Source: Meghimatium bilineatum (lineage: Eukaryota > Mollusca > Gastropoda > Stylommatophora > Philomycidae). Taken from it: a stretch of 64,000 nucleotides of DNA. The stretch spans positions 24,580,015 to 24,644,014 of the forward strand of contig CM067311.1 in NCBI GenBank assembly GCA_034231615.1, given 5' to 3'. Position 1 is the stretch's first letter, and each line of letters starts with the position of its first letter. The notes below the pieces were generated by a model that was not told the origin of the DNA, did not search any database, and saw only the letters and a program-made list of their open reading frames with translations. This document shows, piece after piece, positions 11,412 to 22,280 of the stretch. Made by a program: the position numbers and the translations under genes.

Positions 11412-11427
11412 TTGACCATTTGTATCT

Positions 11428-11595
11428 TCTTATTCTTCAGCGTTCATTCATAAATTCCTGGTGGATCTCTCTTGTAGCAGGGCAAGGCTTTGCTAGATAT
11501 CCAGCAGGATGTAGTCCAGAGAATGAAAATGCGTTGTGTCGCAGTTTTATTTGCACCAATGGCCCGACACATCCATCTTCGGCACGACACGTGTA
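11428..11595 (-). repeat. SINE-B copy
   Basis: TCTTCTTATTCTTCAGCGTTCAT start (the GAA tail on the complement), CCAGCAGGATGTAGTCCAGAG middle, and CCGACACATCCATCTTCGGC end. Tail and head are both present, so it is near full length. TSD not clear. Confidence 0.9.
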
Positions 11596-12060
11596 TGGCC
11601 ATTTTCACCAATAGCAGTATTCCATACAACAAAGAAATGCACATGACGCCCTGGGGAATTCTTGGAAAACGTGTCTATTGATGGGGAGAAGTTGTGCAGT
11701 TTTTCGGTGGAAAAGAAAAGCGGTGACAGTGAGATAACGTATGAATATAAACGTCCCGATTAGAGGCGAAATTCGAAAACGTGGAGTGGGTCAACGAAGA
11801 TCGACGATTCAACGAGGAGATAAAACAAAGCAGGTAGGGCCACGGACGATGGCAGCGGGAGGAGAGAAGAAGGAAAAGGCAGACGGCATTACATCGGGAG
11901 ATTCGGACGGCAGCTGCGTAGGATAGCTGCCGAAATACTAAGGTCAGTGACTAGAAACTTCGAGAAAACTTCTCGAATTCTGTATAGGATTTGTTAAGGT
12001 TGTGAATCGAAATTTAGGTTAGCCACGACAAGGCCAAAGCCGAATCGTATAGAAGTGATA
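11596..12060. other. No gene recognised
   Basis: Contains a short GC-richer, arginine/glycine-rich plus frame (11741-11926, 61 codons). No family recognised and no clear splice context. Confidence 0.35.
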
Positions 12061-12064
12061 ATTC

Positions 12065-12735
12065 TTCTTCTTCTTTTGTTCACTTGAAACATGTCTATAT
12101 CTGTAATTCTGTCTCCTTAATAAAACTCACTGTCTTTTGTAGTTCATACAGTGTCCCATAGAGTTTTGATTCCAGTGTTGTTTCCTCTGGCCAATATGTC
12201 TGCCTCAGCGTTTCATGCTCAGAACACTCTAGAAGTATATGTTTGGCACTCTGTGCTGCCTGTCCACATGTACACATGGCCGTGTTGCCAATCTTGAACT
12301 TTGTATACATGTGACTGCGGAGTCGGTTGTGTCCTGTTCTGAGACGTAGAATTATAACTTGTTCTGATCTGTTCATATTGTGATACTCATCTTGTGTTGG
12401 TGTTTGTGGCTTTCTTATTGACTTTATCATCTGTTTTTTCTGATGGTAGGTGATTGGTATATCTGGTTGGTCTTCGGCATCACCTTCCTTAGCCAGTTGG
12501 TCTGCTTTTTCATTTCCTGGTATTCCACAGTGAGAGGGTATCCACTGCATGGTTACCCTATACTGGTAAGACAATTCGCTAAGTAGTTTTTTCAAGTCTG
12601 TTAGTTTTCCAGACTGGAGAGCTTGAAGCACTGACCTTGCATCTGTCAGGAATACCACAGGCTGTAGGTCAGAGTTGGAGTTCAGCAGTTTTTTAGCTGC
12701 CACACTAATTGCCTGGATTTCTGCATCATAAAGAA
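12065..12735 (-). mobile_element. LINE-d RNase H and zinc-knuckle C terminus
   Basis: A minus-strand frame runs from about 12735 to 12095. It begins DAEIQAISVAAKKLLN (catalytic Glu helix), then VVFLTDARSVLQAL (catalytic Asp), then WIPSHCGIPGNEKADQLAK (final catalytic Asp), so a type I RNase H fold is represented. The end carries RLRTGHNRLRSHMY, then CTCGQAAQSAKHILLECSEH (a CxC..H....C knuckle) and a natural stop. After it come ACATGTTTCAAGTGAACAA and a GAAGAAGAA tail at about 12065. The domain is uninterrupted over about 200 codons, so this piece is fairly young. The RT is missing, but an endonuclease piece of the same orientation lies at 13085-13560. Confidence 0.9.
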
Positions 12736-13084
12736 GTGATAATGAAACTTAGACTCTTCTGAGAGAAAAACCTGAGGGTTTCCAGCGAGACAAATACCAA
12801 CCTCCACTCACAAGCAGCGAAAATAGAGATAATGAAAATGCTCTACACATCAGCGAAACTCAACTCTACGGTCAACCAACGAGATTTCGCTAAAAATAAA
12901 TAACTAGGAACGATTTATAAAAGGACACAGTCAAATTGAAAGTAAGGACAGTTCCCAAATCAGGAATCTTTTCAGTTTTCAATCTTTAGAAAAGGAAATT
13001 TTCCCGAAGGAGATCTAGATGAGTTCTCGAGTAGCCGACATTTGAACGTAGACTTTAACACTTAGTCAAGTAGCAGATCAATTG
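12736..13084. other. Spacer between LINE-d pieces
   Basis: Unrecognised sequence separating the RNase H end from the endonuclease piece. It could be decayed RT sequence or a later insertion; no motif is legible. Confidence 0.35.
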
Positions 13085-13560
13085 AGGTACATAATGGATA
13101 CCTTTTATAATATTGAGCGTTAAATGTTGCGCCACAAAATCACACATTGGTAATCCTTGGATTAAGGGTTTTTGTGAATTTGTCTATCAGGTCAGCATAC
13201 TTAATCCAGTTTGTTTTCTTGAAGTTCCATCTAGGTGTAGTTGTGGGGCAAGTAAGAGTGTGATTAATACCAATGGTGAGTTTGATGGGGCAATGGTAAC
13301 TTGCACCAAGCTTCCCTGTATTTTATTTTGGCTAGAACGTCTGTTGCAAAGGTTAGGTCTGGGGTTGAGGTAACGTGGCGTCTTCTAGAGTAGAAAGGTG
13401 GGCGGTCTTCGAGTTCATTAAGCCAGTTGAAGTTTCACCTCATACTGCCAGTCTTCCACTTCTTCTCCTCTAGTATCTTGTTCTGTATATCCCCAACTCT
13501 GTGAGTGGCTATTGAAGTCACCAATCACGAGACAGTTATCTTTTTCTGTGTTTATTGTGT
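13085..13560 (-). mobile_element. LINE-d/I-type endonuclease fragment
   Basis: The minus strand reads VIGDFNSHSQSWGYTEQDTRGEEVEDW, the APE endonuclease GDFNxHxxxWG block with the ExxDxRG segment. Further on, in shifted frames, come STPDLTFATDV and TSRKxNWxKYADL-like remnants. Multiple frame changes. It shares orientation with the RNase H piece at 12065-12735, so both may be ends of one element that lost its RT. Confidence 0.75.
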
Positions 13561-14265
13561 GTAGAGATATGCTCTTATATCTTATATCTATAGTAATAAC
13601 TATATACTGTAACCTCTTTAGTTGGAAGGGTTAATATGTTCCCATTATTTTAGCCTGTTCTTCAGTGTTTACTCGGATTTTAGTGGCAACGATATTGCTT
13701 TAGACAACCCCAGAAAATAAACAGTGAGTCTTCGGCCACGAAGACACCGGATCTATGACTTACCTCGCCCTGTATTTTATGAGTCTATGTGCGTACGACT
13801 GGATGAGTGGTACTGTGCCAGAGTTGGGTAGGCATTCCAGCAAGAGAAAATAACCCTTCACAAGCTGGGGGCTTCGCAGAAAATAGTGAGAACCCTTCAC
13901 TGACACCGGGATATTGACGGTGTGAAATGTCACGATACATTGCGTAGACAGCGCATATGGTTTAGGTGTAATTATATTGTTCTTCCGACCCGGTCGTAAC
14001 AACAAGGGGCCAGGTAGATTTTTTGTTTGTTTGTTTAGTAGGGGTTTATGCCTCATATGGTCGAGGTCCGCCTCTTTCAACCTAGGACTGGTGTCCATAG
14101 TGGTTATATCGAGGCGGTTGGGGACCTGTGGTTTTTGTGGCTTGTTTGCCTGGTTGTTGCTAGGATGTGGCTCTGTTAGCCGGGTTCGCTGTAGGGCCTC
14201 CTAGCTTCAGTCCTTGTATGGACTATGTTGTGGCTCTGGGGCCAGGTAGATAGCCAGACAAATTA
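13561..14265. other. No gene recognised
   Basis: GC-richer patch at 13740-14240 with 112- and 75-codon open frames on opposite strands. Neither shows a recognisable domain or a splice-supported exon. Confidence 0.35.
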
Positions 14266-14535
14266 TTAATGTGCAAACGTGTGTTTATTTAAGGACGTGT
14301 TACACCTTTGATCAGTATGTACATATGGACGCATGTGAAGACAGATGGGAGTATGTAAGATGTATAAGCATTTTGATTGGTCTGAAGTTTTTAGGATAGC
14401 CAAAGTAAGTATGAATGTGCAACGTATGTTTATTTAATGACATATCACACCTTTGTGTATAATGTACATATGGATGAGGCCAGATAGGGCATGTGAGATG
14501 TATAAGCATGTTGATTGGTCGGGAGTTTTTGCGAT
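14266..14535. repeat. Imperfect direct duplication, ~130-bp units
   Basis: Two adjacent copies (about 14266-14392 and 14408-14532) share AATGTGCAA-ACGT, TGTTTATTTAA, CACACCTTTG, TGTACATATGGA, GTATAAGCATxTTGATTGGTC and AGTTTTT. The two differ at many positions, so the duplication is old. No coding capacity. Confidence 0.75.
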
Positions 14536-14969
14536 GTGGCAGAGAACTTGGAAGTTGTGGAATTAGAGATCTGACCAGGAGGCTCGAGAAGTGAACTGCG
14601 ACCAGAGAGGTTGCAAGTGTTGGATGTGAGCCGAATAGTGTAGTACGGCAAATAATTCCCGCATAGCTAGAGTTTGATTAGAAGTGTTAGTGGAAGTGGT
14701 TACAGTTTTTTAGATAGGTGTTGTTAGAGTGATAGCTGAAATAGCTCTAATTTGAGAGACAGTGGAAGTTCTCCAGGTAAGCCAGGATTCTCGCTTGGTA
14801 GCGGGTAATCGAAACAGATTCAAAGAGTTGGATCGACATTAGGAACTTAAAGTTCTAGTACGTCAAGGCAGCAACGCACAAGTCGCAGGACTTGTACTTA
14901 TAAATTCTGCATCCTCTACAGGTAGATAAGAACTTGCAACATTGCCAACGGTTGCCATTATGATCATCT

Positions 14970-15165
14970 TCACTGTCACAGTGCGTGTGTCATACTGTCA
15001 CAGTGCGTGTGTCATACTATCACAGTGCGTGTGTCATACTGTCACAGTGCGTGTGTCATACTGTCACAGTGCGTGTGTCATACTGTCACAGTGCGTGTGT
15101 CATACTGTCACAGTGCGTGTGTAATACTGTCACAGTTCGTGTGTCATACTGTCACAGAACGAGTG
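14970..15165. repeat. 22-bp minisatellite
   Basis: Eight to nine units of CACAGTGCGTGTGTCATACTGT, almost identical apart from single-base variants (ACTATC, TAATAC, AGTTCG). It produces open frames rich in repeated CHTVTVRVSYC; not a gene. Confidence 0.95.
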
Positions 15166-15331
15166 AATAGAACCTTTAGCAGAGTCACTTTAGAGATCTC
15201 TGTCACGTACATACACACCTCGAGAATCAGACACATCAGTCATTCTTTCTCATGATAAGTCCAAGACAAACACCACCAACATTCTTTCTCATTGCACAAC
15301 TCACCAAACACCACATTACCACACGAATATG

Positions 15332-15606
15332 GCGCCCGTGTGTTGTCGGTGCACAAAAGGGAAGAAAATAATAGCAACACTGTTTACCTTCCACGCATAT
15401 GTACGAGGCGACTAAGGAGGTTATGGGATGGAGTTGGCTGTCCCATCCCATATAGTGTCAGTGACCCACAGCCATGCTGAAGTCGGATGTGTCGGGCCGA
15501 AAGGCGCAGATATCGCAGCAATGCTGTAAATCATGACACAACGCATTCCGTTCTCTGGGCTACATCATGCTAATCCGCAGGAGTTTCAGAACGAACGCAG
15601 AAGAAG
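15332..15606 (+). repeat. SINE-A copy
   Basis: Plus orientation and full length: head CGCCCGTGTGTTGTCGG, GGCGACTAAGGAGGTTATGG, GAAGTCGGATGTGTCGGGCC, end ACGAACGCAGAAGAAGA. It abuts a SINE-B in the same orientation. Confidence 0.92.
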
Positions 15607-15757
15607 ACACGGATGTGTCACGTCAATGACGCGAATGAAACAACTACTCATGTTCCTTCTCTGGACTACATCTTCCTGGAAATCTAGTAAAGTCATGGTC
15701 CCGCTGCAAGAGTTATCCATCGTGAGTTTGAGAACGAACACTGAAGGAGACGAAAAA
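15604..15757 (+). repeat. SINE-B copy joined head-to-tail to SINE-A
   Basis: Begins GACACGGATGTGTCACGTCAA directly on the preceding GAA tail. It continues with TTCCTTCTCTGGACTACATCTTCCTGG and GAGTTTGAGAACGAACACTGAAG. No spacer separates it from SINE-A. Confidence 0.82.
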
Positions 15758-15969
15758 GAGACTATACGTAAGGCATCTGATAGGTGTAATATTAAGAAAA
15801 GAAAATAGAATGATGGAGAATTTAGACATTGTAGGTACAGATTTGAGAATGATAAGAAATGTGTTGTGGCAACAAAAAGCAACCATAAGAATCGATAACC
15901 AAGAGGGAGATTTTAAACACACCGATGTCCAATTTATATAGTGAAATAATAACGAAATCCATAAAAGAT

Positions 15970-16244
15970 ATGTCAGGAATGGTTAGCGCACTGGCCTCGC
16001 ATATGAGTGGTCCTGGGTTCATTCCCCAGTTGAGGCGGAAATGTTTTCAGATCGCAACGGCTCCCATGTCGACCCAGCCTTAAATGGGTACCGGATTAAT
16101 CCGGGAAGTAAAGACTGCGAGGGAGAGGAGATGGCTACCGCCCTCATTTGCAGAGCCTGTGAAATGTGAGATCGCTAACATCTCACACCCCTACGGCATT
16201 AATAAATGTTATGGGTTACTTTACTTTACTTTTATGTCAGGAAT
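15970..16244 (+). repeat. tRNA-derived SINE-T1, complete, 11-bp TSD
   Basis: Body 15981-16233. A box GGTTAGCGCACTGG at 15981-15994; B box GGTTCATTCC at 16016-16025. ATGTCAGGAAT lies exactly at 15970-15980 and 16234-16244. The 3' part CACCCCTACGGC, GTTATGGGTT, then (ACTTT)n resembles the 3' terminus of the RTE at 30631-30674. Confidence 0.95.
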
Positions 16245-16429
16245 ATTAGTTGGATGACATATCATAAATAACCTGCCTATAAATAACCATAAATAACAAC
16301 ACATAAATAAAGTACGCTGGTAATACAATTTTGATAGCCGAAATGAAAACACAGTAACAAGAAAGGATGAATATTATTGTCAAAGGAAAGTAACATAAAA
16401 AAACATTTTTTAATAAGAGAAAAAAAAAC

Positions 16430-16760
16430 AGAAGTAATGGTAATTTTAAAGAATAAATGTCCCCCTGATCAAAACATCAAAGTAAATGAAATCAGCCTGA
16501 AGCAAGTATTTTTGAATGTTTGGATTTCTTAATTATATCAGATGTAAGATGTATTAAATACTTCAAATGTAGAATTACCCAGGCAAAGGCAACATTTCAC
16601 AAGATGAAGAACATACTAATATATATATATATATATACATTTACATTTATATAAAAGCAGCACAATTGTGGTTTTATAGAAGAATATTAAGAAGATCATG
16701 GACATATGAAAAACGCAATGAAGACAATTTAAATTGGGGAGGAGATATAACCATCGGAGG
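16430..16760 (+). mobile_element. LINE-c-like RT thumb remnant
   Basis: Aligned with 4795-5230: ATGTCCCCCTGATCAAAACATCAAAGT, ATCAGATGTAAGATGTATTAAATAC, GTAGAATTACCCAGGCAA, AGAAGAATATTAAGAA. A short (TA)n lies inside at about 16621-16637. Heavily decayed. Confidence 0.7.
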
Positions 16761-16787
16761 GAAGAGGCATAATAAGATTTTCAGCGA

Positions 16788-17297
16788 TATATCAAAAGCT
16801 ATATAGCAATAATCCTTGAACTCAGATACGTCATAAGCGATATAACAATAATACTTGGGTTCAGATATGTCATAAGCTATATATCAATAATCCTTGGGCT
16901 AAGATATGTCATAAGCTTTATAGCAACAATCCTTGGGCTCAAATACGTCATAAGCGATATAACAATAATACTTGGGTTCAGATACGTCATAAGCGATATA
17001 GCAATAATACTTGGGTTCATATATGTCATACGCTATATAGCAACAATCCTTGGGCTCAAATACGTCATAAGCGATATAACAATAATACGTGGGTTCAGAT
17101 ATGTCATAAGCGATATAGCAATAATACGTGGGTTCAGATATGTCATAAGCGATATAGCAATAATACTTGGGTTCATATATGTCATACGCTATATAGCAAC
17201 ACTCCTTGAGTTCTGATTTCATAAGCTATATATCAATTATCCTTGGGTTCAGATATGTCATAAACTGTATAGCAACAATCATTGGGTTCAGATATTC
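16788..17297. repeat. 39-bp minisatellite
   Basis: About 13 units of TCATAAGCGATATAGCAATAA-TACTTGGGTTCAGATATG with sub-variants (TCCTTGGGCTC). Variant units alternate, which suggests that multi-unit blocks were duplicated. 39 bp is 13 codons, so a false minus-strand frame of 107 codons (CYIAYDISEPTYY repeated) arises. Confidence 0.95.
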
Positions 17298-17329
17298 CTG
17301 CTGCGGTCCTGATATGATGTGTCAATTTG

Positions 17330-17465
17330 GTGATACTGACTCACTTCTGCAATGCCTTCCTTCAGGGACTAAACTTGCACCGATAATCCCACCCTCTCCC
17401 CTTGCACATCCATGCCTTGAGACAACCTTATGAGTCCCGGTGTCGCCTCAGCTACACAACTGAGA
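17330..17465. repeat. Dispersed repeat D, copy 1
   Basis: Shares CCTTCxGGGACTAAAC, CATCCATGCCTTGAGACAA and TATGAGTCCCGGTGTC blocks in order with 37710-37850 and 44715-44860. Class unknown. Confidence 0.5.
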
Positions 17466-17639
17466 GGAACCTGCGATTTTGTCAGGAAGTCTATGAGCTG
17501 TCTAGATCTACCTGCTCAGAGTTAAATGGATTATTTCATCATCATCATTCTCCTGGGGGAAAATGGGGGGGGGGTTTAGTTAGAGTCCCAAATGTTGATC
17601 ACGTGCGAAAAACGTTAGGAATGGTGCATTAGATAGGCA

Positions 17640-17985
17640 ACACATCGATTCATTTTATGAATATGAGACATATGTATTTCTTTCAGTCCTTGTTTTACGA
17701 CACATGATTCGTTTTATGAATGAATACGAGACATGTATTTATGTCAGTCCTTGTTTTACGACACAAGATTCGTTTTATGAATATGAGACGCATGTATTTA
17801 TGTCAGCCCTTGTTTAACGACACATGATTCGTTTTATGAATATGAGACGTATGTGTTTATGTCTGTTCTTGATTTACGACACATCGATTCGCTTTATGAA
17901 TATGAGACTATGTGTTTCTTTTAGTCCTTGTTTTACGACACAAGATTCACTTTATGAATGTGAGACGTATGTATTTCTGTCAGAT
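17640..17985. repeat. ~59-bp minisatellite
   Basis: About six units: GATTCGTTTTATGAATATGAG, ACGTATGTATTTATGTCAG, TCCTTGTTTTACGACACA. Units are moderately diverged. Confidence 0.92.
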
Positions 17986-18960
17986 GTAAAAATGGCCAGT
18001 ATTTCACACCTACTATTTTTTCCCATATATTTGCATATACACGATAGGAGACAAGCTCGGTTAGCCAATCTGAAAAAAGATTGAATCCTGCTGTGAAACG
18101 TTTACCTTTTTTCTGGAAAATAATTCGTGCCTATCAAACGATCCCGCGCTGATCAAAAGGTATCATCCTGCTCATTGTTATCGCACTATCATTATCCTTT
18201 GTTCACGGCATCCCTTTCTTTTTCAGTATCTGGAGTTGGCAACGGTTTAAGGCGAGGAGCATTCCATCCACGGACTGTATACATCAAAGGCGACCTCTTG
18301 TTATAGAGGTTGGCTACCTGGTATCCAATTGCAGGATACACTTCAAAGATATCAGGCGGTAGAACATCTCATTAAAATTGTCAAACTGAGAGCGAGACGG
18401 AAGGATAAAGAGGCCAGAGAGGAAGATGATAAAAGAGTCATTGTGGTTGAATGTGACGGGCATCAAAATAACAAGATGTAACTTGTGACCAAAATCAGGA
18501 TAATATTTTTAAATACTTTTTTATGGATAATATTCGTTCGACTTGTGCTCAGGGGAGTTCTTCTTCTTCTTCTTGCAGTTTAATATGTCAACACAGCAAG
18601 TCCAGTTGTCTTGATAAATGCTACTGTGTGAGAAAAGTCCTCATTACTCCGATATAACTTTCTGTGGATATAGGTGTCTGTGGGCCAATGCTCCGCCATC
18701 AACTGGTTAAGTGTAATATCAATAATATATACTCACCGCAGCAAAACTTAAATCCAACAAACGAAGCGTTGAACAAGGTAATGAAGTTTCGCTAATCGCT
18801 GGAATAACACATAATAATGCACACACACCGACGTTTCGACCTAAAGGCCTTTAACAAGAATACGTACACAACAAGAACAGACGAATACGAAATGCACTAT
18901 TGACGTTATCATGGCCGGGCAATATATGGATATATCCAGTAATGGTTACAACTAGACGGT
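17986..18960. other. No gene recognised
   Basis: Includes a short plus-strand stretch at about 18240-18440 that looks coding-like in base composition, but I find no domain or clean exon borders. Confidence 0.35.
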
Positions 18961-18967
18961 CAGAGGT

Positions 18968-19101
18968 GAAACAACACACAGAAAACGGATAAAACAAAGA
19001 CGAATATTGGTGAAACAACACACAGAAAACGGATAAAACAAAGACGAATATTGGTGAAACAACACACAGAAAACGGATAAAACAAAGAGAGTATTGGTGA
19101 A
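18968..19101. repeat. 44-bp tandem repeat, three units
   Basis: GTGAAACAACACACAGAAAA then CGGATAAAACAAAGACGAATATTG, repeated three times with few differences. Confidence 0.92.
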
Positions 19102-19181
19102 ACAAGACAACGCGAGAGATGAAGGAACAACATGATATCATCCAGACAACGAACAGACGAACGAGCATTGTCAAGTCAAAT

Positions 19182-19278
19182 GTATATATATATATATATT
19201 TGTGTGTGTGTGGGTGTGGGTGGGTGTGTGTGTGCGTGCACGTGTGAGGGTGGGTGCGTGCGTGTGTGTGTGTGTATA
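19182..19278. repeat. (TA)n then (GT)n-rich microsatellite
   Basis: TATATATATATAT followed by TGTGTGTG with GGGTG interruptions. Confidence 0.9.
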
Positions 19279-19724
19279 GCGGTTCTCAAGGTAGTGACGG
19301 TTTTGATCATCCGAGAAGCACGAGGAAATGGCGTCTCCTGACTATCAATGGCACCCCGATGACACGTGATATTTAAGTGGTCAGAAACAGGTGTGCCACT
19401 ATGCTTTTATACTGTACAGAGGTTGACAGAATCGGTCTGCGAGCCTCCTTCCAGTCTCACTTATGTATGTCATGGTGCAACGCTTGCAGATATTGGCATA
19501 GATGACATTGTGGGACAAATATGTAAAATTCTCTTCATTTTTGATGGTTGCTTTTTGGAATGTGACAGACCGGGTGTGGGTGACATACGCACAGGTGTAG
19601 CATCTAATACATTTGCAGCTAATGGTGCCAAAATGATTAGGAACGTCAGGTTTGATATAACTCCAGACGAATAAATCCCAGAGGTTCTTGTCACGTCTTT
19701 AAGCAACCAGAGAGGAGTCTCAGA

Positions 19725-20195
19725 CTACATCTGTCTGTCTTAGAATGTCATGATACATGCAGCTGCGTCCTGACCTAGAATTCTCTCTCAGAATGGCATG
19801 ATACATTTGGCAGTCATCTTCACCTAGCAGTCTCTCTCAGAATGTTCATGATACATTTGACAGTCCCCATGACCTAGCAGTCTGTTTCTGAATGTAATGA
19901 TACGTGTGGCATCCTCTCACATACCTAGCAGTCTGTCTCAGAATGGCATGCTACTTGTGGTATTAACTCTTACCTAGCAGTCTGTCTCAGAATGTCATGA
20001 TACCTGTGACATTCCCCCTTTAGCTAGCAGTCTGTCTCAGAATGTCATGATACCTGTGACATTCCCCCTTTAGCTAGCAGTCTGTCTCAGAATGTCATGA
20101 TACCTGTGATATTCCCACTTTAGCTAGCAGTCTGTCTCAGAATGTCATGATACCTGTGACATTCCCCCTTTAGCTAGCAGTCTGTCTCAGACATG
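19725..20195. repeat. 50-bp minisatellite
   Basis: Nine to ten units of CTAGCAGTCTGTCTCAGAAT then GTCATGATACCTGTGACATTCCCCCTTTAG. The right four units are almost identical and the left ones diverged, a sign of recent growth at one end. Confidence 0.93.
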
Positions 20196-20226
20196 CAATG
20201 TCGCATCTAGCTCTCATTTACTCGTT

Positions 20227-20403
20227 ATCTAGTTCTTCTTCTTCAGCGTTCAGCCTCATACTCTCCCTGGTCCTCTGTTATAGCAGGACAATTGCCATAC
20301 TATATTTAAAGCAGTATGTAGTCCAGAGAATGGAAATGCGTTTTGTCACTGTTTTATTTGAGTCAATGGCCAGACACATACGTCTTCGACAGATCATCTA
20401 GTT
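20227..20403 (-). repeat. SINE-B, complete, 8-bp TSD
   Basis: Body 20235-20395 in minus orientation between two ATCTAGTT copies (20227-20234, 20396-20403). CTTCTTCTTCAGCGTTC start, TAGTCCAGAGAATGGAAATGCG middle. Confidence 0.88.
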
Positions 20404-20503
20404 ATTGTCTGTTCTCTAGCCCATGTGAATTATGACACTACTGGTTGACAAGTTCCGTTAAGTGTAGTGGGTTATATTATATAAGATAAAAGTAAGAGAT
20501 TAA

Positions 20504-21120
20504 GATCATCATCATCAAGTGACATGCATCGCCGGTGTGATGCCGGGGCCCAAAAGGGGAGCAAAGAATAGCAACACTGTTTACCTTCCACGCATGTCGT
20601 ACGAGGCGACTAAGGAGGTTATGGGATGGAGTTGGCTGTCCCATCCCATATAGGGTCAGTGACCCAAAATCATGCTGAAGTCGGATGTGTCAGGCCGAAA
20701 GGCACAGATATCGCAGCAATGCTGTAAACCATGACACAACGCATTCCGTTTTCTGGACTATATCCTGGTAATCTGCAGGAGTTTGAGAACGAACGCAGAA
20801 GACAAAGAAGAAGAAGTGACATGCACTATGGCGTTGGCGATCATATTTCTCCATGTATATCGATCTCTCATATATGTCATCATCTCTGTTGGTGTCGTCA
20901 ATCGAAGCCATTTAGACAAACTGTCCAATATCTTTTCTCTGTGTCTTCCCCTTGATCTTTTCCCTTCTATCTTTCCTATTGTCACGATATTCTCAATGCC
21001 TCCTCTTCTCATTATGGGCCCAATAAATGTTGACTGTATTTTTCTTATATTATCAATAAAGCATCTTTTCACACCCATCCTTTTAAGACATTCCTCAGTA
21101 GTAATCTTTGCTGTTTAAGT
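20504..21120 (-). mobile_element. LINE-c 3' end, split by a SINE-A
   Basis: Minus strand: from 21120 it reads ITTEECLKRMGVKRCFIDNIRKIQSTF, then GPIMRRGGIENIVTIGKIEGKRSRGRHREKILDSLSKW, then RDRYTWRNMIANAIVHVT, and a GATGATGAT tail at 20504-20516. It is the ORF2 C terminus, less decayed than other copies (about 100 codons without a stop). A SINE-A interrupts it between the terminal His-Val-Thr region and the tail. Confidence 0.9.
20517..20825 (+). repeat. SINE-A, complete, 12-bp TSD inside LINE-c
   Basis: Body 20529-20813 (285 bp). AAGTGACATGCA occurs at 20517-20528 and 20814-20825 and is part of the host LINE, so the insertion can be dated as later than the LINE. This copy defines both family ends: 5' TCGCCGGTGTGATGCCGGGG and 3' ACGAACGCAGAAGACAAAG. 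Confidence 0.96.
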
Positions 21121-21890
21121 ATTGCGTAACATTCTTCGAATGAACCATTAAATTAAGATAAGACATGTATTTAAACCACGAGAGGAGGACAACAGGACAT
21201 ACATGACAATTTTATATTTGTAAATTTTCGAATAATAGATAGATTTTCACTGGAAGTAAAACCTCAATATATAGCTATATCAGTATAACCATATCAGAAT
21301 ATGAGCACAGATTATGTCTCAGAGGAAATTGGCAAGACTCGCGGACCTTCCTCCTTAGGGTAACTGACCATATATTTTTGTTTGCCATTTTATATTTTAA
21401 CCAAGTTGAAATTGTATCAATCTGTTCGTATTTCATTGTTAAAAAATCTGGTCACATCAGCAACTAATGTTATTGCTGGTAAAATTGTTCCTCTGGTAAT
21501 TACAGTCAAAAGACAACCAAGAAACATAACACTGGTTATTCTGTTACACGAAGTTATTATTAGAGTTCCAAATTTCATTTGACAAAATCCAATCTTGTTA
21601 ATTATAATTTCAGTTGTCTTTATTACCAGAGGGTACACAGGGCGATGAGCTATCTAATTACACGAGACATATTCACTGGAAGCTGAACATTTCGTAGGAG
21701 ATAGACGTGGTCACACAAGTCCAAACCCCTGCTCACCGTTTCAATGGAAACTACAACCCAGATACATGTGACAAAAGCCTGTAACATTCACGTGGTGACT
21801 GTACTAGTGGATGATAAATCATTAAGAGCAGATACACTTTCGTTGCCTAGAGACAGATGAAGTATGTATATGCTCTTGAAACTCACCATA
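21121..21890. other. No gene recognised
   Basis: Short overlapping frames on both strands at 21380-21640; no motif. Confidence 0.4.
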
Positions 21891-21894
21891 ATTA

Positions 21895-22040
21895 AAGGAT
21901 GCGGAAAGTGAATGTGCTGTACTGAAAGGCGTACATATCCCAGCACTGTTGTAAAAGCGTTTCTCGTAGAGTTCTAAGAACTCACATCACACCAAAGTCA
22001 TGCTGATTATTGGAGAGCGAACGCGAAATAAGAAGCAGTA
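21895..22040 (+). repeat. Decayed SINE-A fragment
   Basis: GTGCTGTACTGAAAGGCGTACATATCCCAGCACTGTTGTAAA echoes the family GATGTGTCGGGCCGAAAGGCGCAGATATCGCAGCAATG. The end GAGAGCGAACGCGAAATAAGAAG echoes the tail. Confidence 0.5.
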
Positions 22041-22130
22041 ATTCGTGCACATAATTTATAAATGTGGCCATTTATTGAACCTGTTGTAGGCCTATCTAAA
22101 ATTTGGGTAAAGTCGAAGAGAGGCGAGCCA

Positions 22131-22280
22131 GAGGTAGGCAGAGATACACGTGGGAGAGTAAGATCACAAGATGTACAGGTTACAGTCTAGCAGCATGCAC
22201 CACCAAAACAAGAGACAGGGGATGTTGGAGATATGTTGGAGCCAAACTTCGTTGCGGAGACGACACTTAATGATGATGAT
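22131..22280 (+). mobile_element. LINE 3' end that forms the left arm of a ~150-bp direct repeat
   Basis: Plus strand reads GRPRQRYTWESKITRCTGYSLA-type ORF2 C terminus, ending RDRGCWRYVGAKLRCGDDT before a TGATGATGAT tail. The same sequence recurs at 23862-24010 with about three substitutions in the best-aligned 138 bp. Confidence 0.85.

Noticed and set aside
16016-16025. tRNA gene at the B box of SINE-T1
   Set aside because: No acceptor stem or anticodon arm; the sequence continues as a dispersed SINE with TSD.
16899-17222. 107-codon YDISEPTYYCYIA repeat protein, and the 27-bp array frames at 53.3 kb
   Set aside because: Periods of 39 and 27 bp keep frames open; composition and context are non-coding.
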